A stretch of DNA of 64,000 nucleotides from JAFEDN01 sp963712715 (GTDB lineage: Bacteria; Pseudomonadota; Gammaproteobacteria; Coxiellales; Coxiellaceae): assembly GCA_963712715.1 (NCBI GenBank), contig CAVQJI010000008.1, positions 62,001 to 126,000 of the forward strand, given 5' to 3'. Positions 1 to 8,879 of the stretch are shown here, in pieces. The position numbers and the translations under genes are program-made. Each line of letters begins with the position of its first letter. The stretch's first letter is position 1. The notes below the pieces were generated by a model. That model had not been told where the DNA came from. It searched no databases and worked only from the letters and a program-made list of their open reading frames with translations.

Positions 1-1
1 T

Positions 2-1384
2 CTGTTTACCGGGTACCCTCAATTACAGGGACAGGGTCACCGGGAAACTTTATTGGAATTATATACCGGTGTTCTTTACCATACCGCCCGCTCTTTAGAA
101 TCACCCTGGCTGAGTTCCATCCCTTATTTAGATAATCTTTTCGCCTGCCAGGATAAATTAGCTGAAGATTTTCAGGTCAATACCCAGGAGGTCGTGGTCG
201 TTTCTGAAGCAAAATACCTGGAAGAAAAAGAAAAGGTCTATGATAGCGTTCATCTGAAAAAAAACCTGATAGAAACGGATCAAAAGATTTGGCAGTCAGC
301 CCAATCGCTGCTGTCCTATAAAGAAATGACCGGCAGCGCGCATCTGGATATCCCTCATTTAATGGGTTTATATGCTTTAGCAGACTCCAAAAATCATCCA
401 AATAAAAAAATACTGAAAAAGATTCATCATTACCCGGATGAGAAAAAAAATATCAGCCGCGCCTTGGGTTATTTGGGATTCAGGTTACACCCTTCTGAAA
501 TATGTTTACATCGAATGCAGTTGTACAAAAAACTGAATGACCCCAATTCAAAATTATTATCGGAAGCTTTTGACAAAGGAGGACTTTTTTACTTTCTCAA
601 GGAGTTTGAACTGACTTTACCAGAGCGATTAACAAACGATGAGAAAAAATCGATAGAAAAAACGGTAAAAACCCTTTTAAGCACTGATTTTTTGGATGAA
701 ACCTCGGTCGAAAAATTACAATCCACTGTGAATGAATTTAAAGGTTTCAAAGAATTGAGTAAAATCCATGTTCATTTATCTTTAAGATTATCGGATATTA
801 TTAAATTTAACAAAAGAATTCTATCTGATAAACTATTACCTAAAATCAAAGTTCCTGCGGAGCATACTCACATCTATGATCTTAAAACGCATGAGCATCT
901 GGCGCGAGTACTGTGTTATCAACCGGAAAAAGACATCTTGATCACATTAGTTTCTTTTGAAATACGAATATTTCGTTTTTTTAAATCACTCGGCATTGAA
1001 TTGACGCTCATCAAAAAGATTGGAAATTCTTTTTCAAAAGTTGAAATCGTCTTCCCGGACGAAGCGCATCAATATCAATTTTTAATGACGATGCATAAAA
1101 GTTTATTAATCCAAAAGATAAAAGATCAGGAAAACGCGAGCCTGTCTTCAAAGATCCATATTTTATTGAATCAATTATCTCCCAAAAAGACGCTTTCGAC
1201 CAGGGAAATTTTGTCGCTGGTCGAATCCATACAGATAGGTAATTTGCCAAAATTGGTAGAAGCTTACCATCGACTGAATACGCAGGGAATTCCCGCGACC
1301 ATCAGCGAGCCGCACGGGACTCTTTTACAAAGCTGCTATCACTTCTTGTTCATGTCCGCCGGCAAACAGGTATTGTTCCTGTAG
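2..1384 (+). CDS. Hypothetical protein, 5' end outside the window
   Basis: The frame is open from the first bases of the window. A TTG at 53 could start translation, but the codons before it are also open with no stop, so the gene most likely begins upstream. The visible product is about 460 residues, rich in Lys, Leu and Glu, apparently mostly helical, with no signal peptide or clear membrane segment. I recognise no catalytic motif or known family. It ends with a hydrophobic FLFMSAGKQVLFL. It could be a C-terminal piece of a larger effector-like protein, but nothing in the sequence proves that. Confidence 0.6.
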   Translation: MFTGYPQLQGQGHRETLLELYTGVLYHTARSLESPWLSSIPYLDNLFACQDKLAEDFQVNTQEVVVVSEAKYLEEKEKVYDSVHLKKNLIETDQKIWQSAQSLLSYKEMTGSAHLDIPHLMGLYALADSKNHPNKKILKKIHHYPDEKKNISRALGYLGFRLHPSEICLHRMQLYKKLNDPNSKLLSEAFDKGGLFYFLKEFELTLPERLTNDEKKSIEKTVKTLLSTDFLDETSVEKLQSTVNEFKGFKELSKIHVHLSLRLSDIIKFNKRILSDKLLPKIKVPAEHTHIYDLKTHEHLARVLCYQPEKDILITLVSFEIRIFRFFKSLGIELTLIKKIGNSFSKVEIVFPDEAHQYQFLMTMHKSLLIQKIKDQENASLSSKIHILLNQLSPKKTLSTREILSLVESIQIGNLPKLVEAYHRLNTQGIPATISEPHGTLLQSCYHFLFMSAGKQVLFL

Positions 1385-1702
1385 TTGAAGTCAAGTGTGC
1401 GCAACAAAATAAAACCATAGTCACGAATTCGCAATCCTTTCTTCAGAATTGATCTGCAAGTCAGGCGAAACTTTGCGCGTTGAGTCCTGGGCGATAAAAT
1501 CGACAGAAAATCCATTCTGGTCCAAATTCGGATTAAAGCATGTGTCATGTCACATCAGCACTGGGAGACTTACACTTTTAATTTGATGCGAAAGAGTTTA
1601 AAATGCGGAGCATCAGGGAAGAAAACAGGTCAACGATTTTTTTCACGGACGAATCAGAAATCGTGAGGTCATTACCCCAATCACAGACCCGAAGGGAGAC
1701 TG
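1385..1702. other. Intergenic region without a supported gene
   Basis: This stretch of about 320 bases separates the partial first gene from the broken small gene at 1703. Short open frames exist on both strands but none has a convincing ribosome binding site or protein-like composition. I see no tRNA or strong terminator. Confidence 0.4.
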
Positions 1703-1972
1703 ATGATGAAACGCTATCACCCTTTTGCCCGGCTGACCGAATCACAGACGGTTCAGACTTCGACGCTGGCAGATCATCCGAATAATTTTTTTACGGAAAA
1801 AGATGAGCACCATTTTGTAAAGAAGGCCACCTAGGCCTTGGCGCATATCAGCCACCAGTATGATACACCGGACTCTCCAACAGAAAGACTTTTCCATGAT
1901 CAACTGGATCAACTCCGGCAAGAAATGAAATCGGCGCAGAACGAACATTCCGAAAACCTGAATCCGTATTGA
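1703..1972 (+). pseudogene. Small orphan gene broken by an in-frame TAG
   Basis: A start at 1703 (ATGATGAAACGC) follows a GGGAGAC ribosome-binding-like sequence. The frame gives MMKRYHPFARLTESQTVQ and onward, hits TAG at 1832-1834 (codon 44), then stays open for 45 more codons to TGA at 1970-1972. The part after the stop is as protein-like as the part before it: hydrophilic, ending LNPY. The simplest reading is an 89-codon gene with one nonsense mutation. A restart downstream is possible, but the codons just after the TAG hold no ATG with a good ribosome site. Function unknown. Confidence 0.55.
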
Positions 1973-2063
1973 CCGGTTTGATTCCGGGAATCAACTGGTT
2001 GTCAAATAACCAGGGCTGTTTCTGTTGCATAACAATCGGGATGTCAAGGAAGGAGAATTTTTT

Positions 2064-2321
2064 ATGCTGGATATTACAAGGCTGCAAACCGCCCTGGCAA
2101 GCAATGAGCAGATAGCGACCGCAAAACTGCTCTATCAGGATCTGGAAAGATCATACGATCTGGGATTATTTATTAAACCGGATCATATCCGGATTTATGT
2201 CGGGAACTGGGGCTGGCTGGGAATCGCCAAAAATGGACGGGTGAGTTTACACCTCGATAAATTTCAGGGGAAGAAAATAATTGAGAAACTGACGCCGGAA
2301 ATCACGGCCTTATTAATTTAG
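2064..2321 (+). CDS. Small hypothetical protein, 85 aa
   Basis: The ATG at 2064 is chosen over an upstream TTG at 2025 because AAGGAAGGAGAA lies 7-14 bases before it. The 85-residue product starts MLDITRLQTALASNEQ. It has a helical first half and a compact second half with alternating hydrophobic residues (IRIYVGNWGWLGIAKNG). There is no membrane segment or signal peptide. I do not recognise the family. It follows the broken gene at 1703 in the same direction and may belong with it. Confidence 0.6.
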   Translation: MLDITRLQTALASNEQIATAKLLYQDLERSYDLGLFIKPDHIRIYVGNWGWLGIAKNGRVSLHLDKFQGKKIIEKLTPEITALLI

Positions 2322-2332
2322 ACCCTCTAAGA

Positions 2333-2356
2333 GCCAGGAAATGGCCGGTTTTTTTA
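2333..2356 (+). terminator. Possible weak terminator
   Basis: GCCA-GGAAA-TGGC followed by CCGG and a run of seven T lies just after the stop of the 85-aa gene. The stem is only 4 bp, so the call is weak. Confidence 0.3.
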
Positions 2357-2593
2357 TTGATTCAATTCGCCCTGCATTTTAAACTGGAGAAGGATTTCCA
2401 GAAGGTGGAGAAAACGGCTTCTCTCCTCCCTGTCAGTTCCTCAATACATTTGATAATGTACTTGATTTTATTTCTTTGTCGTGCTGGGATAGAACCAGCA
2501 CTCGCTGATAAAGCTTGCTTTTTTTAATATTGCATGGGAAAATTTTTGGTTGGTCTTTTTTATTATATAGTTAATTTTTACAGGGAGTAGGAT
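2357..2593. other. Intergenic region before the giant-gene cluster
   Basis: AT-rich non-coding stretch that must carry the promoter of the 2594 gene. TATTATATAG near 2562 could be a -10 region, and GGGAGTAGGAT immediately before 2594 is the ribosome binding site. No other feature was seen. Confidence 0.35.
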
Positions 2594-3091
2594 ATGCCTT
2601 CATGGTTAGAATATTCGAATGACGCATCCGCTGAGTTTAAAAATAATTTTGCTAAAGCCGAAGCCCGCTATGAAAAAGCGGATGACGCGGCTACTTATTC
2701 GATTTACGTGGGTGGTTTTATAGTAATGATATTGGGCGCGCTTTCTGCTGCTGATTTCAATAAAAGTTACAATAGAGCACAAGGGTTTGCGATTATCGCC
2801 TTACCTATCGTTGTTTACTTTATTAATAATATCTGTAGCCGTGTCATGGAAAAGACTGAAACAGAGCTTCGCGGGCTTGTTGCCACCGGTAAAGAACAGC
2901 GTTATTTCAAAGATAGTAAATCAGCGGACACTTTTTTAAACACATTTTTCAAAAGAAAACGAAATTATGAAGAAGTGAAAAAAACGATGGAAATCAAAGA
3001 TGCAGGAGAGATCAGACATAACGATTTTACCGGAAACACAGACGAAAAAGTAATTATAGTACATTCACATTCATCATCTCCAACCAGTTAA
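2594..3091 (+). CDS. Small two-helix membrane protein at the head of the giant-gene cluster
   Basis: A product of 165 residues. A hydrophilic N-terminus is followed by two membrane-spanning segments: about residues 36-53 (YSIYVGGFIVMILGALSA) and 63-80 (AQGFAIIALPIVVYFINN). A basic, charged tail ends IIVHSHSSSPTS. GGGAGTAGGAT precedes the ATG. It lies 57 bases before the MBL/DUF6603 gene on the same strand, so the two are probably co-transcribed. I do not recognise a family. By position it may be a membrane partner of the large proteins that follow, but this is inference. Confidence 0.65.
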   Translation: MPSWLEYSNDASAEFKNNFAKAEARYEKADDAATYSIYVGGFIVMILGALSAADFNKSYNRAQGFAIIALPIVVYFINNICSRVMEKTETELRGLVATGKEQRYFKDSKSADTFLNTFFKRKRNYEEVKKTMEIKDAGEIRHNDFTGNTDEKVIIVHSHSSSPTS

Positions 3092-3148
3092 GCATTGCCT
3101 GATTATCAGTAAATTAAGCTATCCAGTGATTTGCAGGGAGCATCAATC

Positions 3149-6100
3149 ATGAAATGGAAAATTGTTGTCGATCATATTAATGTCAATGTCGGTGATTCTA
3201 CTTTAATTAGAATTTATAATGACAAAAACATTGAAAAATCCGTTTTGATCGATGGTGGCACAAGTGGAGCAGGAAAACACAGGGTTATAAAATTCCTGAA
3301 ACAGGAAAACTCCCTGAATGGAACAGACCAAAAACTGGATGCGGTAGTTGTCACTCATTACGATGAGGACCATCTTCAGGGAATAACTAGTTTGATAACT
3401 CCGGTTGGTAAAAAAAACAGGCCATTATTACAAGACTGGCTGTGCTTTGATGAAAAGGAAGAAAATAAGCGCACTATTTTTTACGATACAGGTAATTACA
3501 TCAATTCCTCCACAGGAAAAAAAACCACTCCCACCTATGATAAGTATAAAAAAAATATAGAATCATTAGAAAAATATATTTCTCATGCTGTACCTTTCGA
3601 TTCTGACGATGAGCGTTTGTTAGGTCATGAATTTTTTTGGAATCAAAGGCTTAAACTTGAAACAAACTTTGAAAGCACTAAAAAAAATCTTGATAAAGCG
3701 GAGCTGAAAGGTAAACCCAAGTTGCTTTGTGTCGCTGTCAATAAAAAAACCGGATTAGACGAAACCACAGAAAGAAAATTCTGGATTACGGATCAAACCA
3801 CTGACATTAATCAACGAAGTATCGCATTACTATTAATATCACAAGAGAATGAAATTCTTTATTATTTGTCAGGAGATCTGGGTGAAACTTATGAAGAAAA
3901 GATTGTGAACTGGATTGGGAAGGTGGAAAGTATCCCGGTTATTAAATTTAGTCATCATGGAAGCAAATTTTCTACGCCCCACAATTTGATTACAAATTAT
4001 AAACCACAATTTGGTATTGTCTCAGCAGGTACAAAGCATCATCATCCTTCCCTTGAACTTTTGTTATTTATTGCGGATTATAATGGATATAGTGATTCTG
4101 TCAAAAGATCAAAGAGAGATAATTTAATTAATTTAAGTATTTGTGCAACAAATCGTCCTTATTATTTAACAAAGTCTATTTTCAAGAGTGCTATTAAAGC
4201 CAGCTTATCTCAACTAATTGAATCTCTTAACACTGAAAACATTAAAATAAAAGCTATAGATAAAGCTTTGAAATCCAGGGGACATGAGGGATTACTTGAG
4301 CAAATTGATAATCTATGGGATTTTTTATCTTATTATAAAGATGATGAACTGCCCAAAAAAATGACTAAGCCCCCTTCCAGATTAAATATAAGAGTATTTC
4401 CGGATCTTAAAAATACATCCGTTGAGTCGCCACCGAAAGAAATAGATATGAGCGCCCTCATTACCCCGGTCAGTTCTATGGATATTGATTCGATATGTAA
4501 TAATGTGAGTAATGGTACACTAAAAAAAAGAAGCCGTGGCTCTTCTGAGGTTTCAGAGAATAAACATATATTTTTAGATTCCCCTGGTAGTAGAAGAAAC
4601 ATGTCGCTTGCAGAGACCTCAGCATTTTTCTCTCTTCTATCTGTTGGTGAAAATCCTGTTTACCGAATTTACCGAATTTTTGCTAATTCAGCCCCATTAC
4701 AGCAGGACCCGAATTGTATTCAGCTTCGTCAGGATTGTGCTCTTGATAAATTTGTGGGCTCGCTGAAATCTCAAAGTGTAACCTTGCGGTATGATTCCAA
4801 ACAAAGTAATCCTGCTCAAAGAGATGAGAAACAAACCTGGATGATCGCTGGAGAATTGATTGATAGTGAAGTAACAGGGTATGGTACGGATTATCTCGCG
4901 ACCTGGTTACGACAATCGATGCATGGACCCGTCAGCATTAAAATTTCAGGAAATCTATTCAGAGAATCAGACAAATGGTTTTTAAAGGTTGAAGAAGAAG
5001 GCCTTCAGGGGATAATTCCTCCCTCGCTTGTGTTGAAAAATAATCAGTTGAAATGCGATCTTCCTGATATAAAATTGAAATTTACAGAGGTTAGCCGGCG
5101 TTTTGATTATCCTGATAATCAATTGATTTCTCTGTTAGACAATATTTTTCCGGAGCAAAAAACACCTTCAATCAAAGAGCAATTTACTTTCGACCCCTGT
5201 GGCGGTTGGGAATATATTAATCATTCAAAATTATCCTTAACTTTATCGGAGTCTTTTGAAATAAAACCGGGCCCTGATAAAAAGCCTTTTTTTAGTATCA
5301 CTCATTCGGAACTGATTTTTAATAATCGATTACGGTTACAGGGCATCGATGCAAAGGAAATAGCTTATCTTCATCAGTATGGCGTTAATATGCATACCAA
5401 TGTTAATTTTGGTGAGCATTCGCTGGAAGCTTATGTACAATTTCAATTTGATGGCTATTTCCAGATTTCTTTAAAACTGGATAATGTTGGCGCCATTCTC
5501 GTGGACCTGATATCCTCATTATTGACACTCTCAGATACACCGGATCCGCTGTCGTCTATAAAAGATTTAATTCCAGGCGACCTGTCTTCAAATATGAAGG
5601 TAGTTTTTACGATAAGTTATCAAAATGGCTTTAAACTCACTTCCCTGGCCATGGGATTTAATTTAAAGCTTGGGAAACTCGATTTGGAATTGCTTTATGA
5701 TTATACCAATCGTTCCATAATGGGTGGAATTTCAGAAACGGCATCCAGCAGCGATAGCCAAAATTCATTAGCACATTTGCTTGAATCGCATGCAGGCGTC
5801 AGCAGTCCGGATCAACAATTAGAGGAAGCAAAACTCTCCAATTTCAGTTTTCTTGCGCAGTTAAAAGATGGATACTACCAAATATCCGCTGATTTACATT
5901 TACCCGATGGCTGGACTCTGGTAGACAAAATTAAATTAACCGATTTGAGTATTCAGGTGAATAAAGAGGATAAAGACATTTCCGCCAGCCTTACCGCCAT
6001 GTTGAGTTTGTCAACCCAGACCATGCTGATCAACCTGGCGTATGAAAATGGATGGAGCGGCGAAGTCGAGATTTCTCAGTTTACACTGAACGATCTTATC

Positions 6101-8872
6101 AGCCTGCTTCCCGATACAGTAGCGGATATTCTGAAGACCATATTGCCCATAAAATTGACCTTTGAGCGTCCGGCTTTACGATTCGCCATTCATAATGGCG
6201 TGAAAGAAATTTTTCTCAGCACCACTATCTCTATTAATGACGATTGCAAATTTAATATCGCTTTCTTCTGCGCTTCCGATTCAAAGGATCAAAGCGCATC
6301 GCGACATTTATTGGCTTGTGAACTGAAGGTTCCATCTTTTAAAAAGATACCTTTAATCGGCCAGATTGATCTACCCTTGGATATTTACTTTGTTAGCGCT
6401 TCCAATAATATAACAGAAACAGACCTGCATAAGTATACAATGCCGGTTCCTCGTAATTTAGATGTCACCAAATTGACTGGAAAATCAGGCTTATTTCTAA
6501 ATATTCATGAATTGCCGGAGTCAATATTTTTATCGACTTCTTCGGTAAAATCGAAATCGGAGGAAAAAGCTGTATCCGTAACCAGTATCGAAAGTAAAGG
6601 TATCAGTAGTCCGCCACCCGCGTCTGCCGGTCCCAGTGCAAGCTGGATTAAAGTGAACATTAGTTTGGGGCCCTTGTCCCTGGAACGGATGGGTTTTGCT
6701 TTTACCGACGGCAGATTAAGCGTAATGTTAGACGCGGGGTTACAATTAGGTCCAGTGCGTCTGAAGGTTTTAGGTTTAGGAGTCAGTTTCGCTTTTAATA
6801 CGATAAGTGATTTCCATACTTATGGCTTTACCCTGAATGGAATTGATCTGAAGTCTTCGCTGGGCGGTGGTTTGTCCTTGTCAGGCGAATTTTTCAGAGA
6901 CCTAACGGATCTGACTGGGAATAGTTTCGGCGGTGAAGTGGCTCTGGGCATGAAATCCTTTAGTCTCGGAGCGATCGGCTCTTACAGGAAAGACAAAGAC
7001 GGACAGGTTTCCCTGTTTATTTTTGGCCGGTTCAGAAGACCACTGGGCGGGCCGCCATTTTTTTATGTGACCGGTTTATCCGCCGGTTTTGGTTATAATC
7101 AAAATTTACGCATACCTAATCTGGACGAAGTCGTTAATTTTCCATTGGTGCTGGGATCGGTAGATCCCACACAATTGTCGGATAACCTGCGTGAGGTGTT
7201 GCAATTATTATTGCATCCACCCGGTGTGTCATCCTGGCTGGTTCCACAGCGCGATAATTATTGGTTGAGCGCGGGTGTTGATTTCACCTCCTTCAGCGTG
7301 ATTGGCAGCCGGGCGTTAATTGTTGTGGAGTTTGGCAGAGAATTTCAGTTAGCCGTTATCGGCCGCTCCTGTCTACAATTTCCCCAGACTGGAAACTTCA
7401 AGGTATTTAACGTGGAAATGGGGCTGGAATTGGTGCTTAAACCAGAAGAAGGCGTTTTCAATATGAGCGCTATCCTCAGCCCCACTTCTTATGTCTTAAC
7501 GCCGGATTGTCACCTGACCGGAGGTTTCGCTTTTTATAGCTGGTTTAAAGATCAGCCCGGCGGTGCGCGTGCCGGTGATTTTGTGGTGACTTTGGGTGGT
7601 TATCATCCGGCTTTTTCGGCGCCGCCATGGTATCCGCACGTACCACGCCTGGGATTTAACTGGAAAGTGAGCGATTATGTCAGCATTGAAGGAGAGAGCT
7701 ATTTTGCTTTAACTCCCGCCGCGGTCATGGGTGGTGGGCATTTGCAGGCATTATTTCAATGTGGTGGTTTAAAAGCCTGGCTGAAAGCCGCCGCTGATTT
7801 TCTGATTCAATGGCAGCCGCTGTTGTACGATGCTGAAATCAGTATCAGCGTCGGCGCTTCGTACCATTTAAATTTAGGATTTTGTTCCATCAATCTTTCG
7901 GCGGAACTTGGCGCTGATTTACATATTTTTGGCCCTCCAACCCAGGGCCAGGTGCATGTCACCTGGTATGTGATTTCGTTTACCATTCCTTTCCCGGACC
8001 CTATGCCAGGACTATCGGCACAACCTCAGTCCTGGAAAGATTTTTATCAAATGCTCTCATCCAGCGCATTGAGAAAACCGGCTGAACATAATGAAGATAA
8101 AGCTGATTCCAGGTTTACCTTTAACAAAATCATTCTTGATTCAGGATTAATAAGCGAGGAAAAAGACGGCTCCTGGATAGTTCGTCCTGGTCATTTGAAA
8201 ATTTCCTGCGAAGCAGCCATGCCGGCCACCGATGTCATTTTTAATAAAACCAGTAGTCTACTGAATGGGACAGTTTCTCCGGATATTTTTATTAAACCCA
8301 TGAGCGGCAGTGATAAAAGCGTTAAAATTGATTCGCATATTCAAAAAATAACCATTAATAAAATTGCGAGAGATGAAAAAGGCCCGCATGCTGTCCAGTC
8401 TGAAGATATCAGCCGGTGGTCATATCAGGTGGTTAAACGTAATGCCCCTGCCGCGCTTTGGGGCGATCCACGCGCTCATAATCCACTCTCGTCGGATAGT
8501 CTGGTCAAGAATTGTGTCACCGGAGTGACATTGTGGCCAAAACGCTCCACGCGCACGCCGGCGATCGCTTCGAACGTTAATGTGCGGGAATTAATAAAGC
8601 AGGATTTCCCTATTCAGAAGGCCACGCTACCACTGCGAACGTCAGCGCCTCCTGATCGTCCCGATCCTGCGATTAAAGCATCATTCCCACAGCCGCCTGA
8701 TTCTCGTTCGAATATCCGCAATACCATTGCCGAAGGGAAACAGCAGGATTTAGCAGGAAAATTGGTCAAACTCGGTTTATTTGGGGGACCGGTTCCTTTA
8801 GATAACATGAAAAATTTTGCGAAGCAGGCGCCCAGTATTTTGCTGGAACGACCCTTGCTGGAAAAACAATAG
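3149..8872 (+). CDS. Giant protein: ComEC-like metallo-beta-lactamase domain plus DUF6603 domain
   Basis: The ATG at 3149 is preferred over a TTG at 3131 because CAGGGAG lies before it; this gives 1907 residues. The N-terminus (about 1-310) is a metallo-beta-lactamase fold of the ComEC/Rec2 type, with THYDEDH (His70, Asp72, Asp74, His75) and FSHHGSKFS (His269-His270), then SAGTKHHHPS. Such domains bind metal and often cleave nucleic acids or phosphoesters. A central region of long amphipathic beta-strand-like repeats follows. Residues around 1290-1615 match my memory of DUF6603: GLSAGFGYNQNLRIP, VVTLGGYHPAF, ALTPAAVMGGG, GADLHIFGPPTQG. No signal peptide is visible. It stands 7 bases before the next giant gene. 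The substrate is unknown, and fusion of this nuclease-like domain to DUF6603 is the notable feature. Confidence 0.8.
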   Translation: MKWKIVVDHINVNVGDSTLIRIYNDKNIEKSVLIDGGTSGAGKHRVIKFLKQENSLNGTDQKLDAVVVTHYDEDHLQGITSLITPVGKKNRPLLQDWLCFDEKEENKRTIFYDTGNYINSSTGKKTTPTYDKYKKNIESLEKYISHAVPFDSDDERLLGHEFFWNQRLKLETNFESTKKNLDKAELKGKPKLLCVAVNKKTGLDETTERKFWITDQTTDINQRSIALLLISQENEILYYLSGDLGETYEEKIVNWIGKVESIPVIKFSHHGSKFSTPHNLITNYKPQFGIVSAGTKHHHPSLELLLFIADYNGYSDSVKRSKRDNLINLSICATNRPYYLTKSIFKSAIKASLSQLIESLNTENIKIKAIDKALKSRGHEGLLEQIDNLWDFLSYYKDDELPKKMTKPPSRLNIRVFPDLKNTSVESPPKEIDMSALITPVSSMDIDSICNNVSNGTLKKRSRGSSEVSENKHIFLDSPGSRRNMSLAETSAFFSLLSVGENPVYRIYRIFANSAPLQQDPNCIQLRQDCALDKFVGSLKSQSVTLRYDSKQSNPAQRDEKQTWMIAGELIDSEVTGYGTDYLATWLRQSMHGPVSIKISGNLFRESDKWFLKVEEEGLQGIIPPSLVLKNNQLKCDLPDIKLKFTEVSRRFDYPDNQLISLLDNIFPEQKTPSIKEQFTFDPCGGWEYINHSKLSLTLSESFEIKPGPDKKPFFSITHSELIFNNRLRLQGIDAKEIAYLHQYGVNMHTNVNFGEHSLEAYVQFQFDGYFQISLKLDNVGAILVDLISSLLTLSDTPDPLSSIKDLIPGDLSSNMKVVFTISYQNGFKLTSLAMGFNLKLGKLDLELLYDYTNRSIMGGISETASSSDSQNSLAHLLESHAGVSSPDQQLEEAKLSNFSFLAQLKDGYYQISADLHLPDGWTLVDKIKLTDLSIQVNKEDKDISASLTAMLSLSTQTMLINLAYENGWSGEVEISQFTLNDLISLLPDTVADILKTILPIKLTFERPALRFAIHNGVKEIFLSTTISINDDCKFNIAFFCASDSKDQSASRHLLACELKVPSFKKIPLIGQIDLPLDIYFVSASNNITETDLHKYTMPVPRNLDVTKLTGKSGLFLNIHELPESIFLSTSSVKSKSEEKAVSVTSIESKGISSPPPASAGPSASWIKVNISLGPLSLERMGFAFTDGRLSVMLDAGLQLGPVRLKVLGLGVSFAFNTISDFHTYGFTLNGIDLKSSLGGGLSLSGEFFRDLTDLTGNSFGGEVALGMKSFSLGAIGSYRKDKDGQVSLFIFGRFRRPLGGPPFFYVTGLSAGFGYNQNLRIPNLDEVVNFPLVLGSVDPTQLSDNLREVLQLLLHPPGVSSWLVPQRDNYWLSAGVDFTSFSVIGSRALIVVEFGREFQLAVIGRSCLQFPQTGNFKVFNVEMGLELVLKPEEGVFNMSAILSPTSYVLTPDCHLTGGFAFYSWFKDQPGGARAGDFVVTLGGYHPAFSAPPWYPHVPRLGFNWKVSDYVSIEGESYFALTPAAVMGGGHLQALFQCGGLKAWLKAAADFLIQWQPLLYDAEISISVGASYHLNLGFCSINLSAELGADLHIFGPPTQGQVHVTWYVISFTIPFPDPMPGLSAQPQSWKDFYQMLSSSALRKPAEHNEDKADSRFTFNKIILDSGLISEEKDGSWIVRPGHLKISCEAAMPATDVIFNKTSSLLNGTVSPDIFIKPMSGSDKSVKIDSHIQKITINKIARDEKGPHAVQSEDISRWSYQVVKRNAPAALWGDPRAHNPLSSDSLVKNCVTGVTLWPKRSTRTPAIASNVNVRELIKQDFPIQKATLPLRTSAPPDRPDPAIKASFPQPPDSRSNIRNTIAEGKQQDLAGKLVKLGLFGGPVPLDNMKNFAKQAPSILLERPLLEKQ

Positions 8873-8879
8873 GAAATAT

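Noticed and set aside
1339..1548. 69-aa minus-strand open frame
   Set aside because: It overlaps the end of the first gene and has no start signal or protein-like composition.
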